NCBI GenBank assembly: GCA_025966175.1
Contig: JAOPVN010000343.1
Span: 1 to 5,956, forward strand
Length of the DNA: 5,956 bases
Direction: 5' to 3'
DNA from: Modestobacter sp.
Lineage (GTDB): Bacteria > Actinomycetota > Actinomycetes > Mycobacteriales > Geodermatophilaceae
Positions 1-5,956 of the stretch are shown one piece after another. Below the pieces are notes generated by a model. The model did not search any database, had not been told where the DNA came from, and saw only the letters and a list, made by a program, of their open reading frames with translations. How positions within the stretch are numbered: the stretch's first letter is position 1; each line of letters begins with the position of its first letter. The position numbers were made by a program, and so were the translations under genes.

Positions 1-278
1 TGGTGCCGATGGGCTCGGCCGGGGTCAAGGCCATGTCCGTCGTCCGCGGCACCACCGACGCCTAAGTCCACGGCGGCGGCCAGTACGAGTGGGACTCCGC
101 CGCACCCGTCGCCGTCGCCCGCGCCGCCGGCCTGCACACCAGCCGGCTCGACGGCTCACCGCTGCGCTACAACCGGCCCAACCCCTACCTGCCCGACCTG
201 CTCATCTGCCGCCGCGAGCTCGCCGGCCGGCTGCTCACCGAGCTGGCCAAGCTCGCGGGTCAAGCCCCGACAGCGTGA
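1..278 (+). pseudogene. cysQ: 3' end of CysQ-type 3'(2'),5'-bisphosphate nucleotidase, broken by an in-frame stop
   Basis: The frame whose first full codon is at position 3 reads VPMGSAGVKAMSVVRGTTDA, then a TAA at 63-65, then continues in the same frame as VHGGGQYEWDSAAPVAVARA and ends at TGA 276-278. The WDSAAP segment is the second signature of the inositol-monophosphatase/CysQ superfamily, whose Asp binds catalytic metal. The SRLDGSPLRYN and PYLPDLLICR segments are typical of actinobacterial CysQ. CysQ removes the 3' phosphate from PAP/PAPS in sulfate assimilation, in the cytoplasm. The stop replaces the codon between Ala and Val, where relatives as I recall them carry Tyr, so one TAC-to-TAA change explains it. 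Truncation there would remove about 70 residues including the metal-binding Asp, so activity is unlikely unless the stop is read through. The reading frame after the stop is otherwise intact, which points to a recent mutation or a sequencing error. The 5' part lies outside the window. It converges with the lipoprotein gene that ends at 314. Confidence 0.85.
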
Positions 279-287
279 TCAGCGGAG

Positions 288-302
288 ACCCGGGCAGCGG
301 GT
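288..302. terminator. Possible weak hairpin between converging genes
   Basis: ACCCG (288-292) and CGGGT (298-302) form a perfect 5-bp inverted repeat around a GGCAG loop. It lies in the 35 bases between the cysQ stop on the plus strand and the lipoprotein stop on the minus strand. The position suits a two-way transcription stop, but the stem is short and no T-tract follows on either strand. In DNA this GC-rich such a repeat can occur by chance. Confidence 0.22.
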
Positions 303-313
303 GAGCGCAGCGG

Positions 314-1390
314 TCAGGCGCCGCCGCAGTTGATGTTGGTCGCGCCGCCACCCGCACCCTGCGCGACGTTGTCGCATCGCACCCGGGTGCTCTCCCGGAT
401 GGTCCGCGGCCCGGCGACGTTGATGCCGACGCCGTCGCCGTCGACGACCGCGGTGTTCCCGATGAACACGTTGTCCTGCCCCCAGCCGTCGAGCACCTGG
501 TGCACCTGGAAGCCGTCCGCCGGGGTGTGAGTCCCGGTGTTGCCCTCGATCGTCCAGCCGTTGCCCTTCACGTCGACCCAGGAGTCTGCCTCGACCATTG
601 CGGCGCCGTCGAAGATGTTGCCCCGCAGGGCGCCCCCGGTCGTGCCTTCCTTGATGTCGACCGGTTCGGCCGTCGTACCGGAGATGTCGTTGCCCTCGAT
701 GACGTTCCGGTCGCTCCGGTCGGGCCCGCAGTTACTGATCTGACACCAGTTGCTCTCGGCGGTCCCGACGTAGATGCCCTCGCCGTACTTCGGCTTGCGC
801 AGCCCCGTGTCGCGCACTGTGTTGCCGGTGACGACATTGTCGGTGCTGGTGGTGCGCAGGTGGATCGCCTCGTCGCCCATGGAGGTCACCAGCAGGCCGT
901 CGATCCGGTTGCCGACGCCGGCGTCGACCATGACGCCCTTCTTCCCACCGGTGACCGTGAACCCGGTGACCTGCCAGTACGCCGCCCCGCTGAGGTGCAG
1001 GGTGAAGTCGCCGTCAACCGCCCCGCCGTCGAGGACCGCCGCCCGGCTGCCGCACAGGTGGATCGGCTGGTCGGCCGTGGCCTTCGCCGTCGCCACGAAG
1101 TGGCCCGCGTACGTGCCGTCGGCCAGCCGGATGACCTGGCCGGGCGTCGCCTCGTCCAGGGCACGCTGCAGTTCGTCGGCGGTCGTCACGTCCACCACCG
1201 ACGCGCCCTCGCACCCGGCCGGGGGAGGAGCGGCCGGCGCCGCGGTGCCCGTCGGGGTCGGCGGCGGCGACGCTGCGGGAGAGCCGCTCGAGGTCGTGGG
1301 AGCGGCCGTGGTGTCGCCGCCGGACCCGGAGGAGCACGCGCTCAGCACGACGAGCGCCAGCGCGGCGAGCAGGACGGCAGGTCGGCGCAT
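314..1390 (-). CDS. Secreted beta-helix lipoprotein, polysaccharide-lyase-like
   Basis: This 358-residue protein starts with a lipoprotein signal: MRRP, a hydrophobic stretch, then the lipobox LSAC with the lipidated Cys at residue 19. A Ser/Thr/Pro/Ala-rich linker (about 20-58) would carry the rest away from the membrane. From about 65 onward the sequence has the pattern of a right-handed parallel beta-helix, with repeated turns such as VVTGNTV, VIEGNDI, TIEGNTG and VFIGNTA. The start of the domain (TTADELQRALDEATPGQVIR, then LADGTY at 89-94) resembles the N-terminal cap of PL6-type lyases and related pectate-lyase-like proteins. Six further Cys (60, 113, 216, 221, 339, 355) could form extracellular disulfides. 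The VDIKEGT stretch (244-250) has a Lys where PL6 enzymes have their catalytic Lys, by eye only. ATG at 1390 is preferred to the TTG just before it, although no clear Shine-Dalgarno is visible. It is the last gene of the minus-strand set, 53 bases after its neighbour. A polysaccharide-binding rather than cleaving role is also possible. Confidence 0.85.
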   Translation of the reverse strand: MRRPAVLLAALALVVLSACSSGSGGDTTAAPTTSSGSPAASPPPTPTGTAAPAAPPPAGCEGASVVDVTTADELQRALDEATPGQVIRLADGTYAGHFVATAKATADQPIHLCGSRAAVLDGGAVDGDFTLHLSGAAYWQVTGFTVTGGKKGVMVDAGVGNRIDGLLVTSMGDEAIHLRTTSTDNVVTGNTVRDTGLRKPKYGEGIYVGTAESNWCQISNCGPDRSDRNVIEGNDISGTTAEPVDIKEGTTGGALRGNIFDGAAMVEADSWVDVKGNGWTIEGNTGTHTPADGFQVHQVLDGWGQDNVFIGNTAVVDGDGVGINVAGPRTIRESTRVRCDNVAQGAGGGATNINCGGA

Positions 1391-1443
1391 CAACCAACGG
1401 TAGGGGCCGGGACGGGGGATGGCGATGCTGCTGCCTCCGCCGT

Positions 1444-3156
1444 TCAGAGCTGCCCGCTCGGGATCCGCCGGCCGACGTCCACCTGGACCGGCGCCGCCCG
1501 CTCGCGGCGGACGACCTCCGGGTAGGGCGTTCCTACGGGCCGCTGCGGCCGGTTACGGCGTGCCCGCACGGCGAGCAGCAGTGGCGCGCCGAGCAGGGCC
1601 ACCCAGAGCAGCAGCAGCGGGTGGTTGGGGATGAACGTCGACCAGTAGGTCACGTCGTCCCGGTCCCGGGTCCAGCCCGCCACGTCGTTGCCCGACAGGT
1701 CGATGCTCACGCCCGCGTCGACCCGGTAGACGTCCAGCCCGCTGGGTCCGCGTCCACCGATGGTGTTGTCCGACACCGAGGAACCGTCCGCGGCCCCGAC
1801 GACGGAGACCGCGTGCGCCGTGGCCTTGCGGACGTCGTTCCCGGTGACCGTCACGGCGGCGTCCCGCACCCGGATCGCCGTCTCGCTGCCGGAGAGCTGG
1901 TTGCCCCGCACCGTCGCGGTGCCGGCGCTCACCGAGATGCCGAACCGGCGGTTGCCGGAGACGGTCGTGCCCTCGATGCTGGTGGGCGCGGTGGTGCCCA
2001 CCACCACGATCCCGTCGGTGTTGTCGGCCACCCTGGTGTCGGCGATGGTGACGTCGTCGCCGTCGACGACCCGTAGGCCGGCCTTGCCGTTCTGCCGCAG
2101 CACGCCACCGGAGACGTGCACCTGCCCGTAGGCGCGCAGCGAGGCCCCGCCGGCGGACTGGCCGGCGGACAGCGGCGTGCCGCTGAAGAAGACGCCGTAG
2201 TCGGTGTTCTCCTCCGCGGTGACGTCGGTGTAGGTGATCGACTCCGACCCCTGGTCGGCGGAGAACCCGTGCCGCCCGTTGCCCCGGGCGGTGCTGTTCC
2301 CGATCGTCGTCGCCGCCGTGCTGCGGTGCAGCGACAGCCCGTCGACCTCGTTGCCGGAGAAGTCGGAGTCCGTCACGGTGATCCCCTGACCCTGCGAGGC
2401 GAACGCGCCGTAGTGGTTCTCCCGGAACGACGAGCTGGTGATCGCCCCGGTCGCCGCGGTCCTGGTGCTCCCGGTCCACGCCACACCACTGGTCCGGCCG
2501 GCCCAGAAGCCGAGGCCGTCGGCGGCCACGTAGCGCACTTGCATGTCCCCGCTCACGTCCCGGATGTAGGCGCGCCCGTCGACCGCCGTCCGGTCCGGTG
2601 TCTGCGCGGCGGGGTCCCAGCTGGTCACGGTGAGCTGCTGCCCCTGGGCGCCGGCCAGCACGAGGTCGGCCTTCCAGGCCACCAGGGACACGAAGCCCGA
2701 CAGGTCGCTGCTGAGCCGCAGCGTGCCCCCCGGTGCGGTGATCGTCAGCCGGGCGCCCGGGGCGACGAAGACGTGCTTGGTGATCAGCACCGAGCCGTCG
2801 GGCTGGACCTGGGCGGCGCCGTAGGTGAGCAGGTCGGCCAACCCGTAGCTGAGGCCTCCGGCGGTGAGGACCAGGGTCTGCGACCCGTCGAGGCTCTGCA
2901 GGTACGGCGGGGACCCGGGCCGCACGGAGGCCACCAGGGTGAGCAGTCGCTGGTCCTCATCCGACAGGATGCCGCTCTGCCGCTCCGCGAGGACGCCGGA
3001 GGTCAGCGGGGTCGACGACGTCGCCCCGGCCGGGACGCTCCGGACCGTCTCGTCGGCGGAGAACGGGTTGCCGAACGACCCCACACCCAGGACGGCGAGC
3101 ACCACCCCGGCGGCGGCCAGCAGAACGGTGGCGCCGATCCGGTGCCGCCCGCTCAC
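1444..3156 (-). CDS. Membrane-anchored right-handed beta-helix protein, AlgG/NosD-like
   Basis: This 570-residue protein has a basic N-terminus (MSGRHR), a first membrane helix at about 8-27, a long extracytoplasmic part, a second membrane helix at about 512-531, and a basic cytoplasmic tail starting RARRNR. This layout obeys the positive-inside rule. Residues 120-230 form a beta-strand-rich region (ITKHVFVAPGARLTI at 125-139). Residues 237-494 contain about ten coils of 20-25 residues with the Asn-ladder style of parallel beta-helices, for example DFSGNEVDGLSLH, VTAEENTDYGVFF, TVSGNRRFGISVS and VTVTGNDV. No Cys is present. The order of segments recalls AlgG, the beta-helix mannuronan C5-epimerase of alginate synthesis, but its DPHD active-site motif is not found; GLSLHR (273-278) occupies a similar position. 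The GTG start overlaps the TGA of the upstream synthase (shared GTGA), which implies translational coupling and a joint role. It may modify, guide or bind the nascent polymer outside the membrane. The fold is well supported; the function is inference. Confidence 0.85.
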   Translation of the reverse strand: MSGRHRIGATVLLAAAGVVLAVLGVGSFGNPFSADETVRSVPAGATSSTPLTSGVLAERQSGILSDEDQRLLTLVASVRPGSPPYLQSLDGSQTLVLTAGGLSYGLADLLTYGAAQVQPDGSVLITKHVFVAPGARLTITAPGGTLRLSSDLSGFVSLVAWKADLVLAGAQGQQLTVTSWDPAAQTPDRTAVDGRAYIRDVSGDMQVRYVAADGLGFWAGRTSGVAWTGSTRTAATGAITSSSFRENHYGAFASQGQGITVTDSDFSGNEVDGLSLHRSTAATTIGNSTARGNGRHGFSADQGSESITYTDVTAEENTDYGVFFSGTPLSAGQSAGGASLRAYGQVHVSGGVLRQNGKAGLRVVDGDDVTIADTRVADNTDGIVVVGTTAPTSIEGTTVSGNRRFGISVSAGTATVRGNQLSGSETAIRVRDAAVTVTGNDVRKATAHAVSVVGAADGSSVSDNTIGGRGPSGLDVYRVDAGVSIDLSGNDVAGWTRDRDDVTYWSTFIPNHPLLLLWVALLGAPLLLAVRARRNRPQRPVGTPYPEVVRRERAAPVQVDVGRRIPSGQL

Positions 3157-4412
3157 GCGGTCACCGCGGCGACCGGCGCGGCGGCAGGGGACGTGCTGAG
3201 GCTGGCCTCGTCCTGACCCTCACCACCGGTGAGGTCGGCCCGTCGGGTCAGCCAGCCCTGCTTGTTCATGGTGAACAACGCATAGGTCTTGATCGGCAGG
3301 GCCACCATCGCGATGACCACCGCCACCAGCGGCAGGATCAGGATGTCGGCCGGACGACGGCGCAGGTGGCTGATGCTGCGGATGGCCCGGCCGAGCAGCG
3401 CCCACGTCAGGGACAGCGCCAGCGCCTGCCACCCGCGGTCGCCGAAGCCGCTGGAGACGACGTAGAAGACGGCGGCGAACATGGTCACCGGCGTGAAGAG
3501 GATCTGCAGCACGGTGATCTGGCTGACCAGCGGCACCCGCCACAGCCAGCCCTTCCAGACCGCCGTCAGGTAGCAGCGGTAGGAGTTGCGGCTCCACCGG
3601 AGCCGTTGCTTGCAGAAGGCGCGGAAGGTCCTGGGGAACATCGACAGTGCCCGGGCGGTGTCCTGGTGGACGGTCCTGAAGCCGCTGGCCAGCACCAGCC
3701 AGGTCAGCCGGCCGTCGTCGCCGGCGATGCAGCGGCGCCCCAGGAAGAACTCGTGCTCCAGGTGCTCCAGTACCGGAAGGACCGCCGTCCGCCGGTAGGC
3801 CGCCGTCCGGCCCGAGACGCAGACCACGGCGCCGGCACGAGCGGTCGCCGGCACGTAGTCCAGATAGCGCAGGTCGATGATCCAGTCCGCGATGCGGCGC
3901 CAGATGCTGGTGCGCGGACCGAGGACGTGCTGCCGGGTGCCGACGGCGCCGACGGTGGGGTCGGCAAAGGGCATCTGTACGGCGCTGAGCAGGCCAGGCC
4001 GCCAGCTGGTGTCCGAATCGCACAGCACGAGCACCTCGCCGGTGGCCGCGCGGATGCCGACGCCCAGTGCGGAGCGCTTTCCCTCGTGGGCGAAGGAGAT
4101 GACCGTCAGCTGCGGGTTCTTCCGGGCGCTCAGCCGGGCGAGCGCCTCCCGGTCCCCGACGTCGAGGACGACGATCACCTCGGTGGGGCTCTGCGCGAGC
4201 CAGGTGTCCAGGCAGCGCTCCAGGACTTCGGGGTCCTCACGGAACGAGGGGACGACGACCGATGTCGTCGTCCGGAAGTCGTTGACCACCGGCCGGTACC
4301 GCGCGGACAGGATCTTGCGGATCAGCCAGATCGACCAGGAGAGGGCGCCCACGACGCCGATCGGCAGCAGCAGCCGCCAGTCGCGGGCGATCACGGACAG
4401 GACGTCGGACAC
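3153..4412 (-). CDS. Membrane family-2 glycosyltransferase, hyaluronan synthase-like
   Basis: This 419-residue protein has an N-terminal membrane helix (about 14-34), a cytoplasmic GT-A domain, and three or so C-terminal membrane segments (about 292-320, 327-345, 355-380). Visible motifs are VVVPSFRED (52-60, nucleotide-binding start), DSDT (132-135, metal/UDP site), SGRTAAYR (200-207), FLGRRCIAGDD (223-233, with the GDD acceptor motif), QRLRW (269-273, the QxxRW signature of processive GT2 enzymes) and GWLTR (386-390). The FLG-x-x-C-x-x-GDD and SG-x-x-x-x-YR patterns are those of class I hyaluronan synthases, which join UDP-glucuronate and UDP-GlcNAc and export the chain. Length is also like HasA/NodC. 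The actual sugars cannot be read from sequence; a cellulose-, chitin- or alginate-type product remains possible. The frame stays open up to 4811, but that extension is Arg/Pro-rich and unlike protein. GTG at 4412 has GGGGAG seven bases upstream and directly precedes the conserved part. Its stop overlaps the next gene by 4 bases. A divergent ugd could supply UDP-glucuronate. Confidence 0.9.
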   Translation of the reverse strand: MSDVLSVIARDWRLLLPIGVVGALSWSIWLIRKILSARYRPVVNDFRTTTSVVVPSFREDPEVLERCLDTWLAQSPTEVIVVLDVGDREALARLSARKNPQLTVISFAHEGKRSALGVGIRAATGEVLVLCDSDTSWRPGLLSAVQMPFADPTVGAVGTRQHVLGPRTSIWRRIADWIIDLRYLDYVPATARAGAVVCVSGRTAAYRRTAVLPVLEHLEHEFFLGRRCIAGDDGRLTWLVLASGFRTVHQDTARALSMFPRTFRAFCKQRLRWSRNSYRCYLTAVWKGWLWRVPLVSQITVLQILFTPVTMFAAVFYVVSSGFGDRGWQALALSLTWALLGRAIRSISHLRRRPADILILPLVAVVIAMVALPIKTYALFTMNKQGWLTRRADLTGGEGQDEASLSTSPAAAPVAAVTA

Positions 4413-4419
4413 AGGCGAA

Positions 4420-4425
4420 CTCCCC
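4420..4425 (-). promoter_or_regulatory. Ribosome binding site that fixes the synthase start
   Basis: On the minus strand GGGGAG is followed by seven bases and then GTG (4412-4410). This is the only well-placed Shine-Dalgarno near the start of the conserved synthase sequence. It argues against the much longer reading frame that stays open to 4811. Confidence 0.7.
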
Positions 4426-4674
4426 AGCGAGGACAGGGACGGAATGCGAGGTCTTCCACCGGCGACGCGCAGCGGAATGATGTGGGCATGATGAAATGGC
4501 CGACGAGGATTGGCGCGAATTGCGAGGAATGGTCGACGCGCTCGGGGCTCACGCGGCCGATGGCGCGCAGGTGGCCCTCTTCTCGGGCCCCAGGCGCATG
4601 CGGACGAGTTGCTGCCTGCCGGGCCCGGCACGGACCGGGGACAGCCTGAGAGCGCGCAGCGTGTGCGAGCGGGC

Positions 4675-4712
4675 GGGAGCCGGACCCCCTCCCCGTCGAG
4701 GGGGCGGCACCC
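4675..4712. repeat. GC-rich imperfect hairpin
   Basis: CCCCCT (4685-4690) pairs with AGGGGG (4699-4704) around an 8-base loop. GCCG (4679-4682) pairs with CGGC (4705-4708) across a 2-base bulge, and GGG (4675-4677) pairs with CCC (4710-4712) beyond an A-A mismatch. That gives up to 13 base pairs. No T-run follows on either strand, so it is not a classical terminator. It could act in the leader RNA of the synthase operon if transcription starts to its right, or be an incidental GC-rich repeat. Confidence 0.45.
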
Positions 4713-4760
4713 ACGGGCGGGCCGACCCGACGGAGGCCGGCGTGGACGACAGTCATGATG

Positions 4761-4792
4761 CACGGCAGATCGGTTGTGTGCATGCTGCCGTG
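4761..4792. promoter_or_regulatory. Perfect 8-bp dyad, candidate operator
   Basis: CACGGCAG (4761-4768) and CTGCCGTG (4785-4792) are exact reverse complements separated by 16 bases. The arm centres are 24 bases apart, a little over two helical turns, so a dimeric regulator could bind both arms on one DNA face. The site is about 190 bases before the ugd start and 350 bases before the synthase start, in the less GC-rich part of the intergenic region. The dyad itself is certain; an operator role is inference. Confidence 0.4.
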
Positions 4793-4971
4793 GAACTACT
4801 TGCGATGTCATTGCCCTACCGACACGTAATGTTGCGCTCAGTCACAGGAGCGTGGTGATGCATTCGATGTCCATTCGGCTGGCGAAATGGACTGTCGCCC
4901 CCGTACGGTGACTGGGGTACTCGCCTTCCCCATGGGCGGAAGACGCCGTTCCGCCATTCGTCTTGCGCTAC

Positions 4972-4975
4972 GGAG
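4972..4975 (+). promoter_or_regulatory. Ribosome binding site of ugd
   Basis: GGAG is followed by five bases (TCCCC) and then the ATG at 4981. Spacing and sequence are right for a Shine-Dalgarno and support this start, which also begins exactly at the Rossmann strand MKISVIG. Confidence 0.7.
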
Positions 4976-4980
4976 TCCCC

Positions 4981-5956
4981 ATGAAGATCTCGGTCATCGG
5001 TTGCGGCTATCTGGGTGCGGTGCACGCGGCCTCGATGGCCCAGTTGGGCCACGACGTCGTGGGCATCGAGGTCGACCAGGCCAAGGCGGCGATGCTCGCC
5101 AGCGGCAAGGTGCCTTTCTTCGAGCCCGGGTTCGAGGAGTTGCTGGGGCGTTCGCTCGCGTCCGGGCGGCTGAGGTTCAGCCCCGACATGGCCGACGCGG
5201 CCGGGTCGAAGGTCCACTTCCTCTGCGTGGGCACGCCGCAGAAGCGGAGTGAGTACGCCGCGGACCTCCGGTTCGTCGAGGCCGCGACCGAGTCGCTGCT
5301 GGCCGTCCTGGAGCCGGGTGATCTGGTGGCCGGCAAGTCCACCGTGCCGGTGGGTACGGCCGCCGGTCTCGCGGAGATGGTCGCGGGCAAGGTGCCCGAG
5401 GCGATGGTGGCGTGGAATCCGGAGTTCCTGCGGGAGGGGTTCGCGGTGGAGGACACCCTGCACCCGGATCGGCTGGTCTACGGCCAACCGGAAGGGAAGG
5501 ACCGGGAGACCGCGCGTGCGTTGTTGGATGAGGTGTACGCGCCGATCGTGGCCGCGGGGACGCCGCAGGTGATCACCGATTACGCGACGGCGGAGATGGT
5601 GAAGACGGCGGCGAACTCGTTCCTGGCCACGAAGATCTCCTTCATCAATGCGATGGCCGAGTTGTGCGAGGCGACCGGCGCGGATGTGAAGCAGTTGGCC
5701 GATGCGATCGGGCATGACGACCGGATCGGGCGGAAGTTCCTCAACGCCGGGCTGGGCTTCGGCGGCGGGTGTCTGCCCAAGGACATCCGGGCGTTCATGG
5801 CCCGGGCCGGGGAGCTGGGGGCGGATCAGGCGCTGACGTTCCTGCGCGAGGTGGACAACATCAACATGCGCCGGCGGATCCGGATGGTGGAGTTGGCCCG
5901 GGAGGTCTGTGACGGGTCGCTGCTGGGCAAGCGGGTGGCGGTGCTGGGGGCGGCGT
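4981..5956 (+). CDS. ugd: UDP-glucose 6-dehydrogenase, 3' end beyond the window
   Basis: The frame is open from ATG 4981 to the window edge, giving 325 residues; the family is usually about 430-450, so roughly the last 110 are missing. The enzyme oxidises UDP-glucose to UDP-glucuronate with two NAD+ in the cytoplasm. Visible features in order are the NAD-binding GCGYLG (7-12) in an N-terminal Rossmann fold, the acidic residue E30 ending the second strand (VVGIEVD), VGTP (83-86), STVPVGT (120-126), NPEFLREG (146-153), EMVKTAAN (205-212) with the conserved Lys208, and GFGGGCLPKD (259-268) with catalytic Cys264. The central helical and start of the C-terminal domains follow. All key residues are present, so it should be active. 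GDP-mannose dehydrogenase (AlgD) belongs to the same family, but the NPEFLREG and GGGCLPKD forms fit UGD better. It is transcribed away from the hyaluronan-synthase-like gene, whose family uses its product. Confidence 0.93.
   Translation, partial: MKISVIGCGYLGAVHAASMAQLGHDVVGIEVDQAKAAMLASGKVPFFEPGFEELLGRSLASGRLRFSPDMADAAGSKVHFLCVGTPQKRSEYAADLRFVEAATESLLAVLEPGDLVAGKSTVPVGTAAGLAEMVAGKVPEAMVAWNPEFLREGFAVEDTLHPDRLVYGQPEGKDRETARALLDEVYAPIVAAGTPQVITDYATAEMVKTAANSFLATKISFINAMAELCEATGADVKQLADAIGHDDRIGRKFLNAGLGFGGGCLPKDIRAFMARAGELGADQALTFLREVDNINMRRRIRMVELAREVCDGSLLGKRVAVLGAA

Larger units (their letters stand above)
4413..4980. other. Divergent intergenic region, no convincing gene
   Basis: These 568 bases separate the minus-strand synthase operon from the plus-strand ugd gene and must carry both promoters. 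The stretch from about 4745 to 4900 is clearly less GC-rich than the rest, as expected for regulatory DNA. It contains a perfect 8-bp dyad (4761-4792), and a longer imperfect hairpin lies just before it (4675-4712). I found no -35/-10 pair good enough to call. TTGTGT (4774-4779) lies 17 bases before TACTTG (4797-4802), and TAATGT occurs at 4827-4832, but each is only a partial match. Open frames through this region on both strands are Arg/Pro/Gly-rich and look like side effects of base composition. Confidence 0.6.

Noticed and set aside
1391..1443. Possible promoter or terminator between the two beta-helix genes
   Set aside because: The 53 bases show no stem-loop, no T-tract and no promoter-like hexamers. 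Simple co-transcription is the easier reading.
500..1525. Long plus-strand open frame of 341 codons opposite the lipoprotein gene
   Set aside because: It is Arg/Gly/Val/Asp-rich without domains and lies opposite a gene with a clear signal peptide, lipobox and beta-helix repeats. It is a by-product of high GC.
2116..3216. Plus-strand open frame of 366 codons opposite the membrane beta-helix gene
   Set aside because: Low-complexity Gly/Arg/Pro/Val composition with no motif, and antisense to a convincing gene.
3366..4649. Plus-strand open frame of 427 codons opposite the glycosyltransferase
   Set aside because: Its opposite strand encodes the full GT2 motif set. The antisense product has no recognisable fold.
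4496..4858. Plus-strand open frame starting MADEDWRELRGMVDALGAHA in the intergenic region
   Set aside because: The first 30 or so residues look protein-like, but the rest turns into Arg/Gly/Pro-rich text, there is no convincing Shine-Dalgarno and no family is recognised. A small gene here cannot be fully excluded.
4861..4960. Three copies of CATTCG (4861, 4872, 4955), the first two 11 bases apart
   Set aside because: Six-base repeats are too short to separate from chance, and the third copy is not in phase with the others.
4816..5715. Minus-strand open frame of 299 codons opposite ugd
   Set aside because: Arg/His/Leu-rich shadow of the UDP-glucose dehydrogenase gene, whose motifs are all intact on the plus strand.

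Overview
The window is very GC-rich throughout, with GC-rich third codon positions, GTG starts and a CysQ remnant of the mycobacterial/actinobacterial type. It therefore looks like chromosomal DNA of a high-GC actinomycete. A Geodermatophilaceae-like organism would fit, but that is a guess from style and not from a match.

Layout, left to right. Positions 1-278 (+) hold the 3' end of a cysQ-type 3'(2'),5'-bisphosphate nucleotidase that is interrupted by an in-frame TAA at 63-65. Three genes on the minus strand follow, read right to left: a membrane family-2 glycosyltransferase that closely resembles hyaluronan synthases (4412-3153), a right-handed beta-helix protein anchored by a transmembrane helix at each end (3156-1444, overlapping the synthase by 4 bases), and a beta-helix lipoprotein (1390-314). 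A 568-bp non-coding region (4413-4980) separates this set from a divergent UDP-glucose 6-dehydrogenase gene (4981 onward, +), which runs off the right edge.

How the genes fit together. Ugd makes UDP-glucuronate. The GT2 protein has the motif set of a processive, membrane-embedded synthase (DSD, GDD, QRLRW, GWLTR) and would plausibly polymerise and export a glucuronate-containing chain. The two beta-helix proteins lie outside the membrane in the kind of fold used by polyuronate epimerases and lyases. The overall plan recalls bacterial alginate loci (sugar-nucleotide dehydrogenase, GT2 synthase, AlgG beta-helix epimerase, lyase) and also the streptococcal hasA-hasB pair. The best working reading is a compact actinobacterial locus that makes and trims an extracellular uronate polysaccharide. 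The chemistry of the two beta-helix proteins, and whether they are enzymes at all, is inference.

The most notable points are the hybrid hyaluronan-synthase/alginate-like gene set, the altered catalytic motif of the AlgG-like membrane protein, the single-base nonsense change in cysQ, and two inverted repeats in the divergent intergenic region.
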